DNA of 64,000 bases, taken from positions 62,001 through 126,000 of the forward strand of contig NZ_BMQT01000006.1 of the NCBI RefSeq assembly GCF_014648255.1. The letters are read 5' to 3'. Origin of the DNA: Nocardioides albus (GTDB lineage Bacteria > Actinomycetota > Actinomycetes > Propionibacteriales > Nocardioidaceae). The notes beneath the pieces were generated by a model that had not been told where the DNA came from, made no database searches, and saw only the letters and a program-made list of their open reading frames with translations. Shown in pieces: positions 35,515-44,278 of the stretch; position 1 is the first letter of the stretch, and each line of letters begins with the position of its first letter. Made by a program: the position numbers and the translations under genes.

Positions 35515-35601
35515 GCATTGGTAGTCGCGTCAGCGCGGGACACGGATTGGAGCCATTGCCGTGTGCCGCGTATTGATGCGCGAATACTCGCGATCACCGA
35601 C

Positions 35602-35630
35602 AAGATAGTATCTTCTGATGATACTATCTT
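35602..35630. promoter_or_regulatory. perfect AT-rich palindrome before DUF234-type ATPase
   Basis: AAGATAGTATC (35602-35612) and GATACTATCTT (35620-35630) are exact 11-bp inverted repeats around TTCTGAT. The palindrome ends three bases before the ATG at 35634, leaving no room for a Shine-Dalgarno. It is conspicuously AT-rich in this GC-rich genome. It may be an operator for autoregulation, or an RNA hairpin that occludes initiation. Confidence 0.75.
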
Positions 35631-35633
35631 ATC

Positions 35634-37064
35634 ATGGCACTATTCGTCGGGCGCTCACGAGAAACGGCCCATCTCGACAGCCGCTTGCAGCGCGTCAGCA
35701 GATCTGGAGACGGCCTTGCACTACTCGTACGCGGGCGCCGCCAGGTCGGCAAATCGACCCTGGTCAGCCACTGGTTGGACGACCTGGATCTGCCATCCCT
35801 CTTCTTCACCGCGTCCCGGCGGTCGCGACAGGAGGAGCTGCGTCTCTTCGCCAGCCAGACATCCCGCTCCACGCTTCCAGGCGCCGAGCTGTTCGCCGAC
35901 GTCGAGTTCGACACCTGGGACGCCGCGCTACGACTGCTGGGATCCGTGCTGCCTGACCATCCGAGCGTCGTCGTCATCGACGAGCTGCCATACATGATCG
36001 CCGGCGACGACGGGTTCGAAGGCACACTCCAGACGCTCTGGGACCGAGTACTTTCGCGCAAGCCGGTTCTGCTCATCCTCATCGGCTCGGATCTGTCGAT
36101 GATGGAGGCGCTGGATGACTACGACCGCCCCTTCTACGGGCGGTCGCAGACGATGGTCGTCAATCCCTTGGATCCCGCCGCTGTCGGCAACTACCTCGGC
36201 ACGAACGGCGCCGACACGCTCGACGCCTACCTGGTCACCGGCGGCATGCCGGCACTGTGCGCCGAATGGCGAGCGGACCGCGACCTCTGGACCTACCTCG
36301 AAGACGCACTCTGGGACCCGTTCTCCGTCCTTACGACCCAGGCTCGCCGAATCCTGGCGGCAGAGTTTCCGGAGGACGTACAAGCCCGGTCTGTTCTCAC
36401 CGCCATCGGCTCGGGCGAGCGTACGAACGCAAACATCCAGCAGGCGGCCGGTCTTCCCAGCCCGCGGGTCGCGCGGGCGCTCGGGGTGCTGCGCGACGGC
36501 AAGCGGGTCATCGCCAGCGAGTATCCGATCTCGATGACCGGCGAAGGAGCGAAGTCGCCCCGCCACCGAGTCGATGACGCATACCTGCGTTTCTGGCTGC
36601 GTTTCATCGAGCCTCGCCTCGGGGATATCGAGCGCCAGCGCGGCGACCTGGCCGTCGACTACGTCAAGGCCGGCTGGAACCAGTGGGTCGGGAACGCGAT
36701 CGAGCCCGTCGTACGCGACTCGCTCAATCTCCTTGCCGGGCGAGTAGACCTTCCTGGTCTGCCCGGTTCGAGGGGCACCGTCGTCGGCTCCTACTGGAAC
36801 AGGAGCAACAACCCGCAGATAGACCTCGTCGTCGCCGACAAGGAGCCCAGGGCCACGCGTATCCATGCCGTCGGATCGGTCAAGTGGCGCACCGGAAAGC
36901 TGTTCGACCGCCACGATCTTCACGAGCTGGAGGCCCATCGGAGCCATGTCACGCCGGGCGACGCACGTCTCCTCGCCGTGTCGCGTTCCGGATTCGACGA
37001 GTGGACAGGCCAAGCGCTCGACTCAGCGCTGGGCCCGGAAGAGATCCTTGCTGCCTGGGACTGA
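35634..37064 (+). CDS. DUF234-type AAA ATPase with PD-(D/E)XK-like C terminus
   Basis: 476 residues. The start is ALFVGRSRETAHLDSRL, then Walker A GRRQVGKST (34-42), Walker B VVVIDELPYM near 111-120, and IGSDLSMMEAL with RPFYGRSQ, typical of the archaeal-type ATPase/DUF234 family. A winged-helix segment follows (TNANIQQAAGLPSPRVARAL near 263-282). In the C-terminal region NNPQIDLVVAD and AVGSVKW give the D-x(n)-(E/S)xK pattern of DUF234 nucleases, with Ser where Glu is usual. Function is unresolved: the family is widespread, often monocistronic, and suspected in mobile or defence contexts. GC is lower than in neighbouring genes. Confidence 0.85.
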   Translation: MALFVGRSRETAHLDSRLQRVSRSGDGLALLVRGRRQVGKSTLVSHWLDDLDLPSLFFTASRRSRQEELRLFASQTSRSTLPGAELFADVEFDTWDAALRLLGSVLPDHPSVVVIDELPYMIAGDDGFEGTLQTLWDRVLSRKPVLLILIGSDLSMMEALDDYDRPFYGRSQTMVVNPLDPAAVGNYLGTNGADTLDAYLVTGGMPALCAEWRADRDLWTYLEDALWDPFSVLTTQARRILAAEFPEDVQARSVLTAIGSGERTNANIQQAAGLPSPRVARALGVLRDGKRVIASEYPISMTGEGAKSPRHRVDDAYLRFWLRFIEPRLGDIERQRGDLAVDYVKAGWNQWVGNAIEPVVRDSLNLLAGRVDLPGLPGSRGTVVGSYWNRSNNPQIDLVVADKEPRATRIHAVGSVKWRTGKLFDRHDLHELEAHRSHVTPGDARLLAVSRSGFDEWTGQALDSALGPEEILAAWD

Positions 37065-37081
37065 GCGCCTTCCGTGTCTGC

Positions 37082-37330
37082 TCAGGCCGGGCTTGGCTCG
37101 GAGTTGATGCTGCCGAAGGGGCCGTAGGTCTCCTCGCTGACCCGTGCGGCTTGGTCGATGTAGCGCGCCAACGCGTCACGGGAGCGGGTCAGGTTGTCGA
37201 GCCGGTCCTCGAGGACCCCCATCCGTGCGCGCATGGCCGCGACCAGTTCGGGGCAGCCGATCAGTTCAGGAGCCTCCCCCGTGGCGCATGGCAGCAGGTA
37301 GGCGATGTCCGCGGTCGACAGCCCGGCCGA
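37082..37330 (-). pseudogene. truncated MerR-family regulator (C-terminal remnant)
   Basis: The minus strand encodes about 82 residues ending at the TGA at 37082-37084. They contain AGLSTADIAYLLPCATG, then LIGCPELVAAMRARM and LEDRLDNLTRSRDALARYI. This is the dimerisation half of an actinobacterial MerR regulator. The DNA-binding N terminus is missing and the frame has no usable start. Immediately upstream the sequence changes to the plus-strand NTF2-like remnant, which points to a deletion junction near 37325-37347. Confidence 0.7.
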
Positions 37331-37346
37331 GCTCCCCGATGTGCAC

Positions 37347-37445
37347 CGCTTCGGCCCGGCCGATGGCCCGCCGGCAGGGACGGGTATGGACGTCGCGGTG
37401 ATCGAGCGAGGTCAGGTCAGCAAGATCTACGGGTTCTTCAGCTAG
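37347..37445 (+). pseudogene. C-terminal remnant of an NTF2/SnoaL-like protein
   Basis: The plus strand reads RFGPADGPPAGTGMDVAVIE then [12 protein letters not shown] and a TAG at 37443-37445. This resembles the last strands of SnoaL-like/NTF2 proteins (GxDVAV...GrI...lyxF). No N-terminal half exists; the preceding bases belong to the MerR remnant on the other strand. The stop overlaps the mutM stop on the opposite strand. With the remnant at 37082-37330 it fills the 377-bp space between the ATPase gene and mutM. Confidence 0.5.
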
Positions 37446-38314
37446 GCAGACTTCGGGCTCTTGATCGCTCGCGGGGCGGGCTGGCACCTGGGGCAGAAGT
37501 AGGAGGAACGGTTCATGAAGGCGACGCGGCGCATCGGGGCGCCGCACCGGTCGCAGGGCTCACCCTCGCGTCCGTACGCAGCCAGCGACCGGTCGAAGTA
37601 GCCCGACTCGCCGTTCACGTTGACATAGAGCGCGTCGAAGGAGGTGCCGCCCTGGGCGAGCGCCTCGGTCATCACGTCGCGTACGTGGCCCAGCAGCTCG
37701 CGCACCTTCGGGCCGGTCAGCCGGTCCCCCGGGCGTTCGCCGTGGATCTTCGCGCGCCACAAGGCCTCGTCGGCGTAGATGTTGCCCACCCCGCTGATCA
37801 CCGTCTGGTTGAGCAGGATCCGCTTGATCCCGCTGGCCGATCTCCGGACCCGCCGCACGACCGCCTCGGTGTCGAACGCCTCCTCGAGCGGGTCGGGGGC
37901 GATGTGGGCGATCTCGGACGGGAGCTCGGCTCCCCCGGGGCTGATCGAGAGGCCGCCGAACATGCGCTGGTCGACGAAGCGGAGCTCGCGGCCCTCCGCG
38001 GCGCCGTCGAGACGGATCCGCACCCGCAGGTGGCGCTCGTCGGGCGAGGCGGGCGGTTGGACGAGCATCTGGCCGCTCATGCCCAGGTGTGCCATCAGGG
38101 CGTCGCCGGAATCGAGCGGCAGCCACAGATACTTGCCCCGGCGCCGGGCGCCGGTGATCGCTCGACCGGCCAGTTCCTCGGCGAAGGCCGAGGGGCCGGC
38201 GAGATGGCGGCGTACGGGCCTGGGGTGCAGGACCTCGACGGCCACGATCCTCGCGCCGACGACGTGGCGCTCGAGGCCGGCGCGGACGACCTCGACCTCG
38301 GGGAGCTCAGGCAA
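37442..38314 (-). CDS. mutM: formamidopyrimidine-DNA glycosylase
   Basis: 290 residues. The N terminus, [20 protein letters not shown], supplies the catalytic Pro2 and Glu3. [11 protein letters not shown] contains the Lys/Met region of the active site, and [21 protein letters not shown] is the helix-two-turn-helix. The C-terminal zinc finger, CDRCGAP...FCPRCQ, binds the lesion-containing DNA. It excises oxidised purines such as 8-oxoguanine and nicks the site. It lies 17 bp downstream of rnc on the same strand in the core yceD-rpmF-rnc-mutM order. Confidence 0.97.
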   Translation of the reverse strand: MPELPEVEVVRAGLERHVVGARIVAVEVLHPRPVRRHLAGPSAFAEELAGRAITGARRRGKYLWLPLDSGDALMAHLGMSGQMLVQPPASPDERHLRVRIRLDGAAEGRELRFVDQRMFGGLSISPGGAELPSEIAHIAPDPLEEAFDTEAVVRRVRRSASGIKRILLNQTVISGVGNIYADEALWRAKIHGERPGDRLTGPKVRELLGHVRDVMTEALAQGGTSFDALYVNVNGESGYFDRSLAAYGREGEPCDRCGAPMRRVAFMNRSSYFCPRCQPAPRAIKSPKSA

Positions 38315-38331
38315 CTAGTGACCTGCAGCCT

Positions 38332-39030
38332 TCAGGCGGAGGTGGTGGAAGCGGCCTGGATCTCGCCGTAGGCCGTCTCCGCGGCGGCCTGCTCGGCCTC
38401 CTTCTTGGAGCGGCCGACGCCGTTGCCGTAGAGCTGCTCGCCGACCCGGACCTTCGCGGTGAAGGTCTTCATGTGGTCGGGGCCCTCGTCGGTGATGACG
38501 TATTCGGGCACACCGAGAGCCCGCTCGGCGGCGAGCTCCTGCAGCGAGGTCTTCCAGTCGAGCCCGGCACCGAGGTCGGAGGCCGCCTCGATGAGGGGGT
38601 CGAAGAGCCGGTGGACGAGGACGGTGGAGACCTCGATGCCACCGGAGAGGTGGACCGCTCCGATCACCGCCTCGACGGTGTCAGAGACGATCGACGCCTT
38701 CTCGCGCCCACCGGTGGCCTCCTCGCCACGGCCCAGCTTGATGTGCTGGCCGAGGCCGATGGCCTGACCGACCTCGGCCAAGGCGCGGGCGTTCACAACC
38801 GCAGCCCGCAGCTTGGCCAGCTTGCCCTCGGGCAGGTCGGGGTGGGTGCGGTAGAGGGTCTCGGTGACCACGACGCCGAGCACCGAGTCGCCCAAGAACT
38901 CCAGGCGCTCGTTGGTGGGCAGGCCACCGTTCTCGTAGGCGTAGGACCGGTGAGTGAGCGAACGCTCAAGCAGCTCGGGGTCCAGAATCGGATCCCCGAG
39001 CGCTTTGCGAAGCTCTGCGTAGTTGGTCAG
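38332..39030 (-). CDS. rnc: ribonuclease III, probable CTG start
   Basis: 232 residues if started at CTG 39030 (read as [12 protein letters not shown]). The family signature [16 protein letters not shown] carries the catalytic Glu/Asp cluster, and [17 protein letters not shown] the second acidic cluster. The C-terminal dsRNA-binding domain is [16 protein letters not shown]...[15 protein letters not shown]. No ATG, GTG or TTG occurs in frame between the upstream stop (39046-39048) and TTG 38895. A start at that TTG would delete [21 protein letters not shown] and half the signature. RNase III processes rRNA and structured mRNAs. It follows rpmF by 20 bp. Confidence 0.93.
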   Translation of the reverse strand: MTNYAELRKALGDPILDPELLERSLTHRSYAYENGGLPTNERLEFLGDSVLGVVVTETLYRTHPDLPEGKLAKLRAAVVNARALAEVGQAIGLGQHIKLGRGEEATGGREKASIVSDTVEAVIGAVHLSGGIEVSTVLVHRLFDPLIEAASDLGAGLDWKTSLQELAAERALGVPEYVITDEGPDHMKTFTAKVRVGEQLYGNGVGRSKKEAEQAAAETAYGEIQAASTTSA

Positions 39031-39050
39031 GAGACTAACCGCGTGTCAGA

Positions 39051-39236
39051 TCAGAGGACCTGGCGACGCTCGGCGCGAGCGCCGTACTGGCCGCACTCGC
39101 CGCACGCACGGTGCGGGATGTGCTTGGCGCCGCAGGCGGGGTTCGCGCACGTCACCAGGGTCGGCGCAACGGCCTTCCAGGCCGAGCGGCGGTGACGGGT
39201 GTTGCTGCGCGACATCTTCCGCTTCGGGACAGCCAC
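39051..39236 (-). CDS. rpmF: 50S ribosomal protein L32
   Basis: 61 residues. The N terminus [20 protein letters not shown] is diagnostic of L32. The central Cys cluster CANPACG...ACGECG gives the zinc-binding C+ form of the protein. It is a structural component of the large ribosomal subunit. It is co-directional with yceD (67 bp upstream) and rnc (20 bp downstream), the classic arrangement. Confidence 0.98.
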   Translation of the reverse strand: MAVPKRKMSRSNTRHRRSAWKAVAPTLVTCANPACGAKHIPHRACGECGQYGARAERRQVL

Positions 39237-39303
39237 TGTTTTCTCCTCTTATTCGGCCGGTCGGATCTCGACCGGCTACTGAAGCCTAATTATCTGGCGA
39301 ACT

Positions 39304-39873
39304 CTAGTTGCTGGGGTCATCTTTGAGCGAAGCCAGCCCCGCCCAGCGCGGGTCGACCTTCTCGCCGTGGTTGTGCCCGGGCTCGTCCGCGAGCCGCGCC
39401 CCACAGTCGGGGCACAGTCCCGGACAGTCGTCCTGGCACATCGGCTGGAACGGCAGTGCGAGCACCACCGCATCCCTGAGCACCGGCTCGAGGTCGATCA
39501 GATCACCCTCGGTCCGGCTGGTCTCGTCGTCCTCGTCAGGCGCCTGGCCGTCACGAGAGTCGTTGTAGACGTACAACTCCTGGATGTCGACCTCGGCTTC
39601 GTCCTCGATCTTCTCCAGGCACCGCACGCACTCGCCGTCGAGGTCGACCAGAGCCGTCCCCGTGACCAGAACACCCTCCATGACCGCCTCGAGACGCAGG
39701 TCGAGCTCGACCTGAGATCCCTCGGGGACTGCGAGGACTTCGATACCAAGATCCGCCGGTGCCGGCACCTTCATCTCAACATGACGTTCGGACCCCGGGC
39801 GGCGGCTGAGCTCACGTGTATCGAGCACGAGCGGCCCCTTGGGGTTCAACCCAGTCGGGTCCAGACTGGTCAT
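39304..39873 (-). CDS. yceD: YceD/DUF177 family protein
   Basis: 189 residues from ATG 39873, with GGAAG six bases upstream. The DUF177 core contains VLDTRELSRRPGSE at the N terminus and LVDLDGECVRCLEKIEDEAE in the middle. The C-terminal Cys cluster is CQDDCPGLCPDCGARL. The family is always found next to rpmF and is linked to 23S rRNA and L32 accumulation; the biochemical role is not settled. The conserved Cys residues suggest metal binding. Confidence 0.92.
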   Translation of the reverse strand: MTSLDPTGLNPKGPLVLDTRELSRRPGSERHVEMKVPAPADLGIEVLAVPEGSQVELDLRLEAVMEGVLVTGTALVDLDGECVRCLEKIEDEAEVDIQELYVYNDSRDGQAPDEDDETSRTEGDLIDLEPVLRDAVVLALPFQPMCQDDCPGLCPDCGARLADEPGHNHGEKVDPRWAGLASLKDDPSN

Positions 39874-39913
39874 GTTTCACTTCCGGATGAGGGCACGACA
39901 GATCCATCAGATC

Positions 39914-41296
39914 TTAACGGGACCGGGCGACGGCGACCAAAAGGACGGTCGCCGCAGCGACCACCGCCCCGATCCCGGCGACCCCCGCCGCCGCCCACGC
40001 CACCGACTGGAAGACCGGTGCGGTGGCGAGATCACCACCGGAGGGGTTCGGCGGAGCGATGTGGGCAGCGAAGACCGCGTACGCCGCTGCGGCCCAGACC
40101 GCGACCACCGGCCCCGCCAGGCGCGGGACGGCGGTGAGCCCGAGCGCGCTGAGCAGGCTGGTCACGACCGTGAGCGGGATGAGATAGCGCCAGTACGCTC
40201 CCCCGCCGCCGGCCGCATACCTGAGCTGGATCGCGACGATGACAGCGGTGAGGGCGAGCAGCAGCAGCGCCGTCGCCATCCGGACGGGCTCGCGCCGCGA
40301 ACGGGAGATCGCCCGGAGGCCGACCACCAGGCCGACCACGAGCGGTACGAGGGTGAGCACGGCCCCGAGGACCACGCGCTCCTGGAGTGCCGGCGGGATC
40401 AGCAGCTGGCGCCAGATGTCCGGGTCGGTGGCGACCTCGAGCACCGGGCGTACCTCCCGTTCCTGGAGGGGGCTGCCAGGCTTCCCGACGAGGTCGGTCT
40501 GCATGCCGGACCAGTTGCCGGTGTCCCGGAAGTTACGGATGTAGAACCACGCGTTGACTGCGACGGCGAACAGCACCGCGATGCTCAGGCGCAGGATGCC
40601 CGCCCAGTCGCGGCGGGGGCCGGTGAAGAGCCAGACCAGGCCGAGGGTCGTCGCACACAACCCGATGAAGACGACACCGGGGAGCCGGGTGCCGAGCGCG
40701 GCAGCGGCGTACAGACCGAAGAGCACCAGCCCGCGGGTCCTCGGCCCGTTCCGGAGCAGCCAGACGGTCTGCCCGACCAGCAGGGTGGCCCAGAGCACGA
40801 ACAGGTTGTCGTTGAAGACGACGCCGCCGAGCCTGGTCAGCGCCGGGCTCAGCGCGGTGACCAGTCCGGCCGTGATCGAGACCTCGGGACGGCCCGGGAC
40901 GATCTGCCGCGTCGTCCACATCACCGCGGCCACCACCAGGCAGGTGATCACGGCACTGATGCCGCGCGCGGCCATCCCGGCGGTGAGCAGGTGGCCGGCG
41001 TCGGTGAGCGGCCCGACCACGGGCGCCAGCAGCAGGTAGAAGAGCGGCGGGTGCTGGCCGGTCCAGTCGAAGGGCAGCGTGTAGCCCCAGATCTGCGGCA
41101 TCCGCATCGGATCACCGATGCTGATCAGGGTGCCGTGCCAGAGCTGGTAGGCGTGGTCGACATGAGCCACCTCGTCCTTGGTGCCGTAGAGCGGCGAGGA
41201 GAGCGCATAGCCGGCGCACACGCCGGCACAGGTGATGAGGTTGGCGATCAGGCCGGCGGTCCAGAGCTGTGGTGCGGTGGGCCGTGCGGTGGGCAC
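39914..41296 (-). CDS. polytopic membrane protein, GT39/PMT-like
   Basis: 460 residues from GTG 41296 (VPTARPTAPQLW), with GGAGA upstream; the start lies 49 bp inside the preceding gene's 3' end. About eleven hydrophobic helices are present. The first periplasmic loop contains GTKDEVAHVDHAYQLWHG, and its acidic pair resembles the catalytic loop of GT-C transferases. WTGQHPPLFYLLLAPVV near 105-122 is the typical HPPLYY-like motif of GT39/ArnT-like enzymes. It probably transfers a sugar from a polyprenyl-phosphate donor outside the membrane. Acceptor unknown. Confidence 0.8.
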   Translation of the reverse strand: MPTARPTAPQLWTAGLIANLITCAGVCAGYALSSPLYGTKDEVAHVDHAYQLWHGTLISIGDPMRMPQIWGYTLPFDWTGQHPPLFYLLLAPVVGPLTDAGHLLTAGMAARGISAVITCLVVAAVMWTTRQIVPGRPEVSITAGLVTALSPALTRLGGVVFNDNLFVLWATLLVGQTVWLLRNGPRTRGLVLFGLYAAAALGTRLPGVVFIGLCATTLGLVWLFTGPRRDWAGILRLSIAVLFAVAVNAWFYIRNFRDTGNWSGMQTDLVGKPGSPLQEREVRPVLEVATDPDIWRQLLIPPALQERVVLGAVLTLVPLVVGLVVGLRAISRSRREPVRMATALLLLALTAVIVAIQLRYAAGGGGAYWRYLIPLTVVTSLLSALGLTAVPRLAGPVVAVWAAAAYAVFAAHIAPPNPSGGDLATAPVFQSVAWAAAGVAGIGAVVAAATVLLVAVARSR

Positions 41297-42279
41297 AGAG
41301 GTCTCCCGAGTGGTTCGTTGGCTGGTGTTGGAAGGTCGCCGGCGCGACGGGTCAGGAAGACGGCGACCAGGGCGACGACGACATCGGCCAGGACCGCGAT
41401 GCCGCGGGCCAGCAGGGCGACCAGGAGGGCCAGCCCTGGCGAGAGGACGCCGGAGAGCGCGACGACCAGGACGGCCTCGCGCAGCCCGGCGCCGGCCGGC
41501 AGCCCGATCGCGGCCATCCCCAGGCTGAACCCGAGCGCGTAGCCGCCGACGCTGGCCAGCAAGGAGGGCAGCGGGTCGCCGCCCAGGCCGACCACGACCA
41601 CCCAGATCTGGAGGCCGAGGAGAAGCCAGACCAGGCTCTGCAGGGCCAGCGCCTTGCCGATCCCCCGCCAGGTCGGCAGCACCTCGAGCGGCTCGCGCCC
41701 CACCAGTCCCAGCCCCGTGTCGACCACACGGCCGAAGACCGGCGGATGCAGCATCACCAGGATCAGCGGCAGCAGCAGGACCGCCCACCAGTAGCGGGCA
41801 AGGGTCTCCTGCCCGAGGAACGGCATCAGCAGCACCGACACCATCACCCCGGCCCCGACGGCGATCGCCAGCACGAGGACGCCCTGGGTCAGGGACGTAC
41901 GCCGCGGCACCCGCTCCGCGCGGGCGAGCTCCATCTGGCCCAGGATCGTCCACAACGAGCCGGGCAGGTACTTCCCCAGCTGGCTGACGTAGAAGATCCT
42001 GGCCGCGGGCACCAGCGGCAGCGGCGTGCCGAGATCGGCCAGCACCACCCGCCACATCAGCAGCGCCACACCCTGGGCGAGCACGGTCAGGCCGAAGGCG
42101 ACCGCGAGCACCCACAGCGGCAGCTCCTCGAAGCCGCGTACGAGCGCATCCCAGTTGCGGTGGACCGCGTACGCAGCCACCGCGACGACGATCGCGACGA
42201 CCACCGCCTTGAGCGGCACCACCTGCGTCCAGCCTCGGCCCACGGGTCCTTTCCCGGCAGCACTTTCGGGTGCCGACAT
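41248..42279 (-). CDS. LPG synthase TM-region / UPF0104 membrane protein, copy 1
   Basis: 343 residues from ATG 42279. About eight hydrophobic helices. The conserved loop ARIFYVSQLGKYLPGSLW near 97-114 and AAIGLPAGAGLREAVLVV near 265-282 are family hallmarks (lysylphosphatidylglycerol synthase transmembrane region, UPF0104). Without the soluble aminoacyl-transferase domain such proteins are thought to flip or bind lipids, often beside glycosyltransferases. The GT39-like gene begins inside its 3' end, so the two are translationally linked. The paralog at 58043-59017 shares FYVSQLGKYLPGS. Confidence 0.83.
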   Translation of the reverse strand: MSAPESAAGKGPVGRGWTQVVPLKAVVVAIVVAVAAYAVHRNWDALVRGFEELPLWVLAVAFGLTVLAQGVALLMWRVVLADLGTPLPLVPAARIFYVSQLGKYLPGSLWTILGQMELARAERVPRRTSLTQGVLVLAIAVGAGVMVSVLLMPFLGQETLARYWWAVLLLPLILVMLHPPVFGRVVDTGLGLVGREPLEVLPTWRGIGKALALQSLVWLLLGLQIWVVVVGLGGDPLPSLLASVGGYALGFSLGMAAIGLPAGAGLREAVLVVALSGVLSPGLALLVALLARGIAVLADVVVALVAVFLTRRAGDLPTPANEPLGRPLCPPHGPPHHSSGPPA

Positions 42280-42337
42280 CTCAGATGCGGGGTGTGCTGC
42301 TCGATCTTTCCTTGACGTCGAGCCTAACGTTGAGGTG

Positions 42338-43456
42338 ATGCACATCGTCGCCTTCGGCACCTACGACGTGACCTCCCATCCGCGGGTCGCGGTACTCATC
42401 GAGGGTCTACGCGCCTGCGGTGCAGAGGTCAGCGAGGTCAACCGACCGCTGGGTCTGGACACCGCGGCGAGGGTGGCGATCCTGCGTCAACCGTGGCGGC
42501 TGCCGCTGCTCGTGCTGCGCCTGCTGACCTGCTGGAGCGGGCTGATCGTGGAGACGCTGCGACGGCGCCGGCGCCCCGACGCCGTCCTGGTCGGCTATCT
42601 GGGCCACTTCGACGTGCACCTGGCTCGTCTCCTGCATCCCCGCTCGACCATCCTGCTGGACCACATGGTCTCCGCGGCCGGGGTCGCCACCAACCGGCGG
42701 CTGGCCGGGTCGGGCGGGCTCAAGCTGCGGCTGATGAAGGCGATCGACGCGATGGCGCTGGCGCAGGCCGACGTGGTCATCGTCGACACGGTCGAGCAGC
42801 AGCAGGCACTGCCCGAGGACGTACGCCTCCACTCGGTGGTCTGTCCGGTCGGGGCCACCACGGAGTGGTTCGACGCGGGGGCCAAGGCGCTCGAGCGGCC
42901 GACCGAGGCGCCGCTGAAGGCGGTCTTCGTCGGCCTCTTCTCCCCCACCCACGGCGCTCCGGTGATCGCCGACGCCCTCGACATCCTCGCCGACGACGAG
43001 CGGATCGAGGTGACGATGGTGGGCCAGGGCCAGCAGTACGACGAGGCCCGGCGCCTCGCGGCCGACAATCCGCGGGTCTCCTGGGTCGACTGGGTCGACG
43101 CCGAGGAGCTGCCCGACTTCGTCGCCGGGTTCGACGTGAGCCTCGGCATCTTCGGCACGGTCCCGCAGGCTCGCCGGGTGGTGCCGAACAAGGCGTTCCA
43201 GGGCGCGGCCGCCGGTGCGGTCGTCGTCACCTCCGACACCGCACCCCAACGGCGGATGCTGGAGAGCGCGGCCATGCTGGTCTCCCCGGGCAGCCCGGAC
43301 GACCTCGCCGCCGCTCTCACCAAGCTCGCCGACGACCCCGACGAGGCCCAGCGCCTCCGGGAGGCGGCCTACGACCAGGCCCGCGAGCACTACACGCCCC
43401 AGGCCGTCGCCTCCCCCATCATCGACTGTCTCAGCCACGACCCAGGAACCAGATGA
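42338..43456 (+). CDS. glycosyltransferase, GT-B fold (GT4-like)
   Basis: 372 residues from ATG 42338; the adjacent GTG 42335 is also possible. N-terminal half: VAFGTYDVTSHPRVAVLIEG and AVLVGYLGHFDVHLARLL. C-terminal half: LKAVFVGLFSPTHGAPVIADAL and VVPNKAFQGAAAGAVVVTSD, the PNKxxE-like sugar-nucleotide-binding site with Gln. It ends ATGA-overlapped with the methyltransferase gene. It is divergent from the UPF0104 gene across 58 bp, so the two arms of this glycan locus probably share a promoter region. Confidence 0.85.
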   Translation: MHIVAFGTYDVTSHPRVAVLIEGLRACGAEVSEVNRPLGLDTAARVAILRQPWRLPLLVLRLLTCWSGLIVETLRRRRRPDAVLVGYLGHFDVHLARLLHPRSTILLDHMVSAAGVATNRRLAGSGGLKLRLMKAIDAMALAQADVVIVDTVEQQQALPEDVRLHSVVCPVGATTEWFDAGAKALERPTEAPLKAVFVGLFSPTHGAPVIADALDILADDERIEVTMVGQGQQYDEARRLAADNPRVSWVDWVDAEELPDFVAGFDVSLGIFGTVPQARRVVPNKAFQGAAAGAVVVTSDTAPQRRMLESAAMLVSPGSPDDLAAALTKLADDPDEAQRLREAAYDQAREHYTPQAVASPIIDCLSHDPGTR

Positions 43457-44208
43457 CGCTCACCGCGACCGACCGCCCGCTGCCCCCGCTCGCACCCCGT
43501 GCCTGGCTGCGCTACGACGTCGTCAGCCGGATCATCGACCGGCTCGCACCGAGGACCGCTCTGGAGATCGGCTGCGGCCAGGGGGCTTTCGGCGCCCGGC
43601 TGGCCACCCGCGCCGACTACCTCGGGGTCGAGCCCGACGCGGACTCGTTCGCGGTGGCGTACGAGCGCATCACCGCCCTCGGTGGCACCGTCCTCAACGC
43701 GATGTCCTCCGAGCTGGAGCCGGGGGCGACGTACGACCTCGTCTGTGCCTTCGAGGTGCTCGAGCACATCGAGGACGACAAGGGGGCGCTGGCCGAGTGG
43801 GTCACCCACATCCGCCCCGGCGGCCACCTGGTGCTCTCCGTGCCGGCGTTCCAGGAGCGGTTCGGGCCGATGGACCAGCACGCCGGCCACTTCCGCCGCT
43901 ACAGCCCCGACGAGCTCACCGCCCGGCTCGAGGAGGCGGGCCTCGGGGAGGTCGCGGTGACCGTCTACGGCTGGCCGCTCGGCTATGCCCTGGAGGCGGT
44001 CCGCAACCGGATCGACGCCCGGAAGCTGGCCAAGGTGGGAGATCTCACACCCGAAGAGCTCACCCGGGCGACGGGGCGTACGTTCCAGCCCAGCGGACGC
44101 CTCAAGGGCGCCGCCATCGCCCTCGCGACCAGCCCGTTCATGGCCCTGCAGCGGCTACGGCCCGACACCGGAACCGGTCTCGTCGCCGTCGCGACCAGGC
44201 GCGACTGA
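43453..44208 (+). CDS. class I SAM-dependent methyltransferase
   Basis: 251 residues from ATG 43453, overlapping the previous stop by four bases. Motif I is ALEIGCGQGAFGARLA near 36-51, then LGVEPDADSF. Motif II is YDLVCAFEVLEHIEDD near 94-109, followed by HIRPGGHLVLSVPAF. The C-terminal region has GHFRRYSPDELTARLEEAG, typical of Methyltransf_11/23 enzymes acting on lipid-linked or sugar substrates. It probably modifies the product of the upstream GT4-like enzyme. Confidence 0.87.
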   Translation: MTLTATDRPLPPLAPRAWLRYDVVSRIIDRLAPRTALEIGCGQGAFGARLATRADYLGVEPDADSFAVAYERITALGGTVLNAMSSELEPGATYDLVCAFEVLEHIEDDKGALAEWVTHIRPGGHLVLSVPAFQERFGPMDQHAGHFRRYSPDELTARLEEAGLGEVAVTVYGWPLGYALEAVRNRIDARKLAKVGDLTPEELTRATGRTFQPSGRLKGAAIALATSPFMALQRLRPDTGTGLVAVATRRD

Positions 44209-44278
44209 GCGCCCGCATGCCCGACCTACCGCGTGCGCTCCCCGCGCTCGGCGCCGACTACTCATAGATTTCCGGGTT

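Noticed and set aside
37266..37346. Minus-strand VHIGELGRA as a surviving MerR N terminus
   Set aside because: It resembles a MerR start (MRIGELGR) but is one base out of frame with the C-terminal part. It also coincides with the complementary strand of the NTF2-like remnant, so chance is the simpler explanation.
38332..38895. Short RNase III starting at TTG 38895
   Set aside because: It would remove the first 45 residues, including most of the ERLEFLGDS catalytic signature. CTG 39030 restores a normal length.
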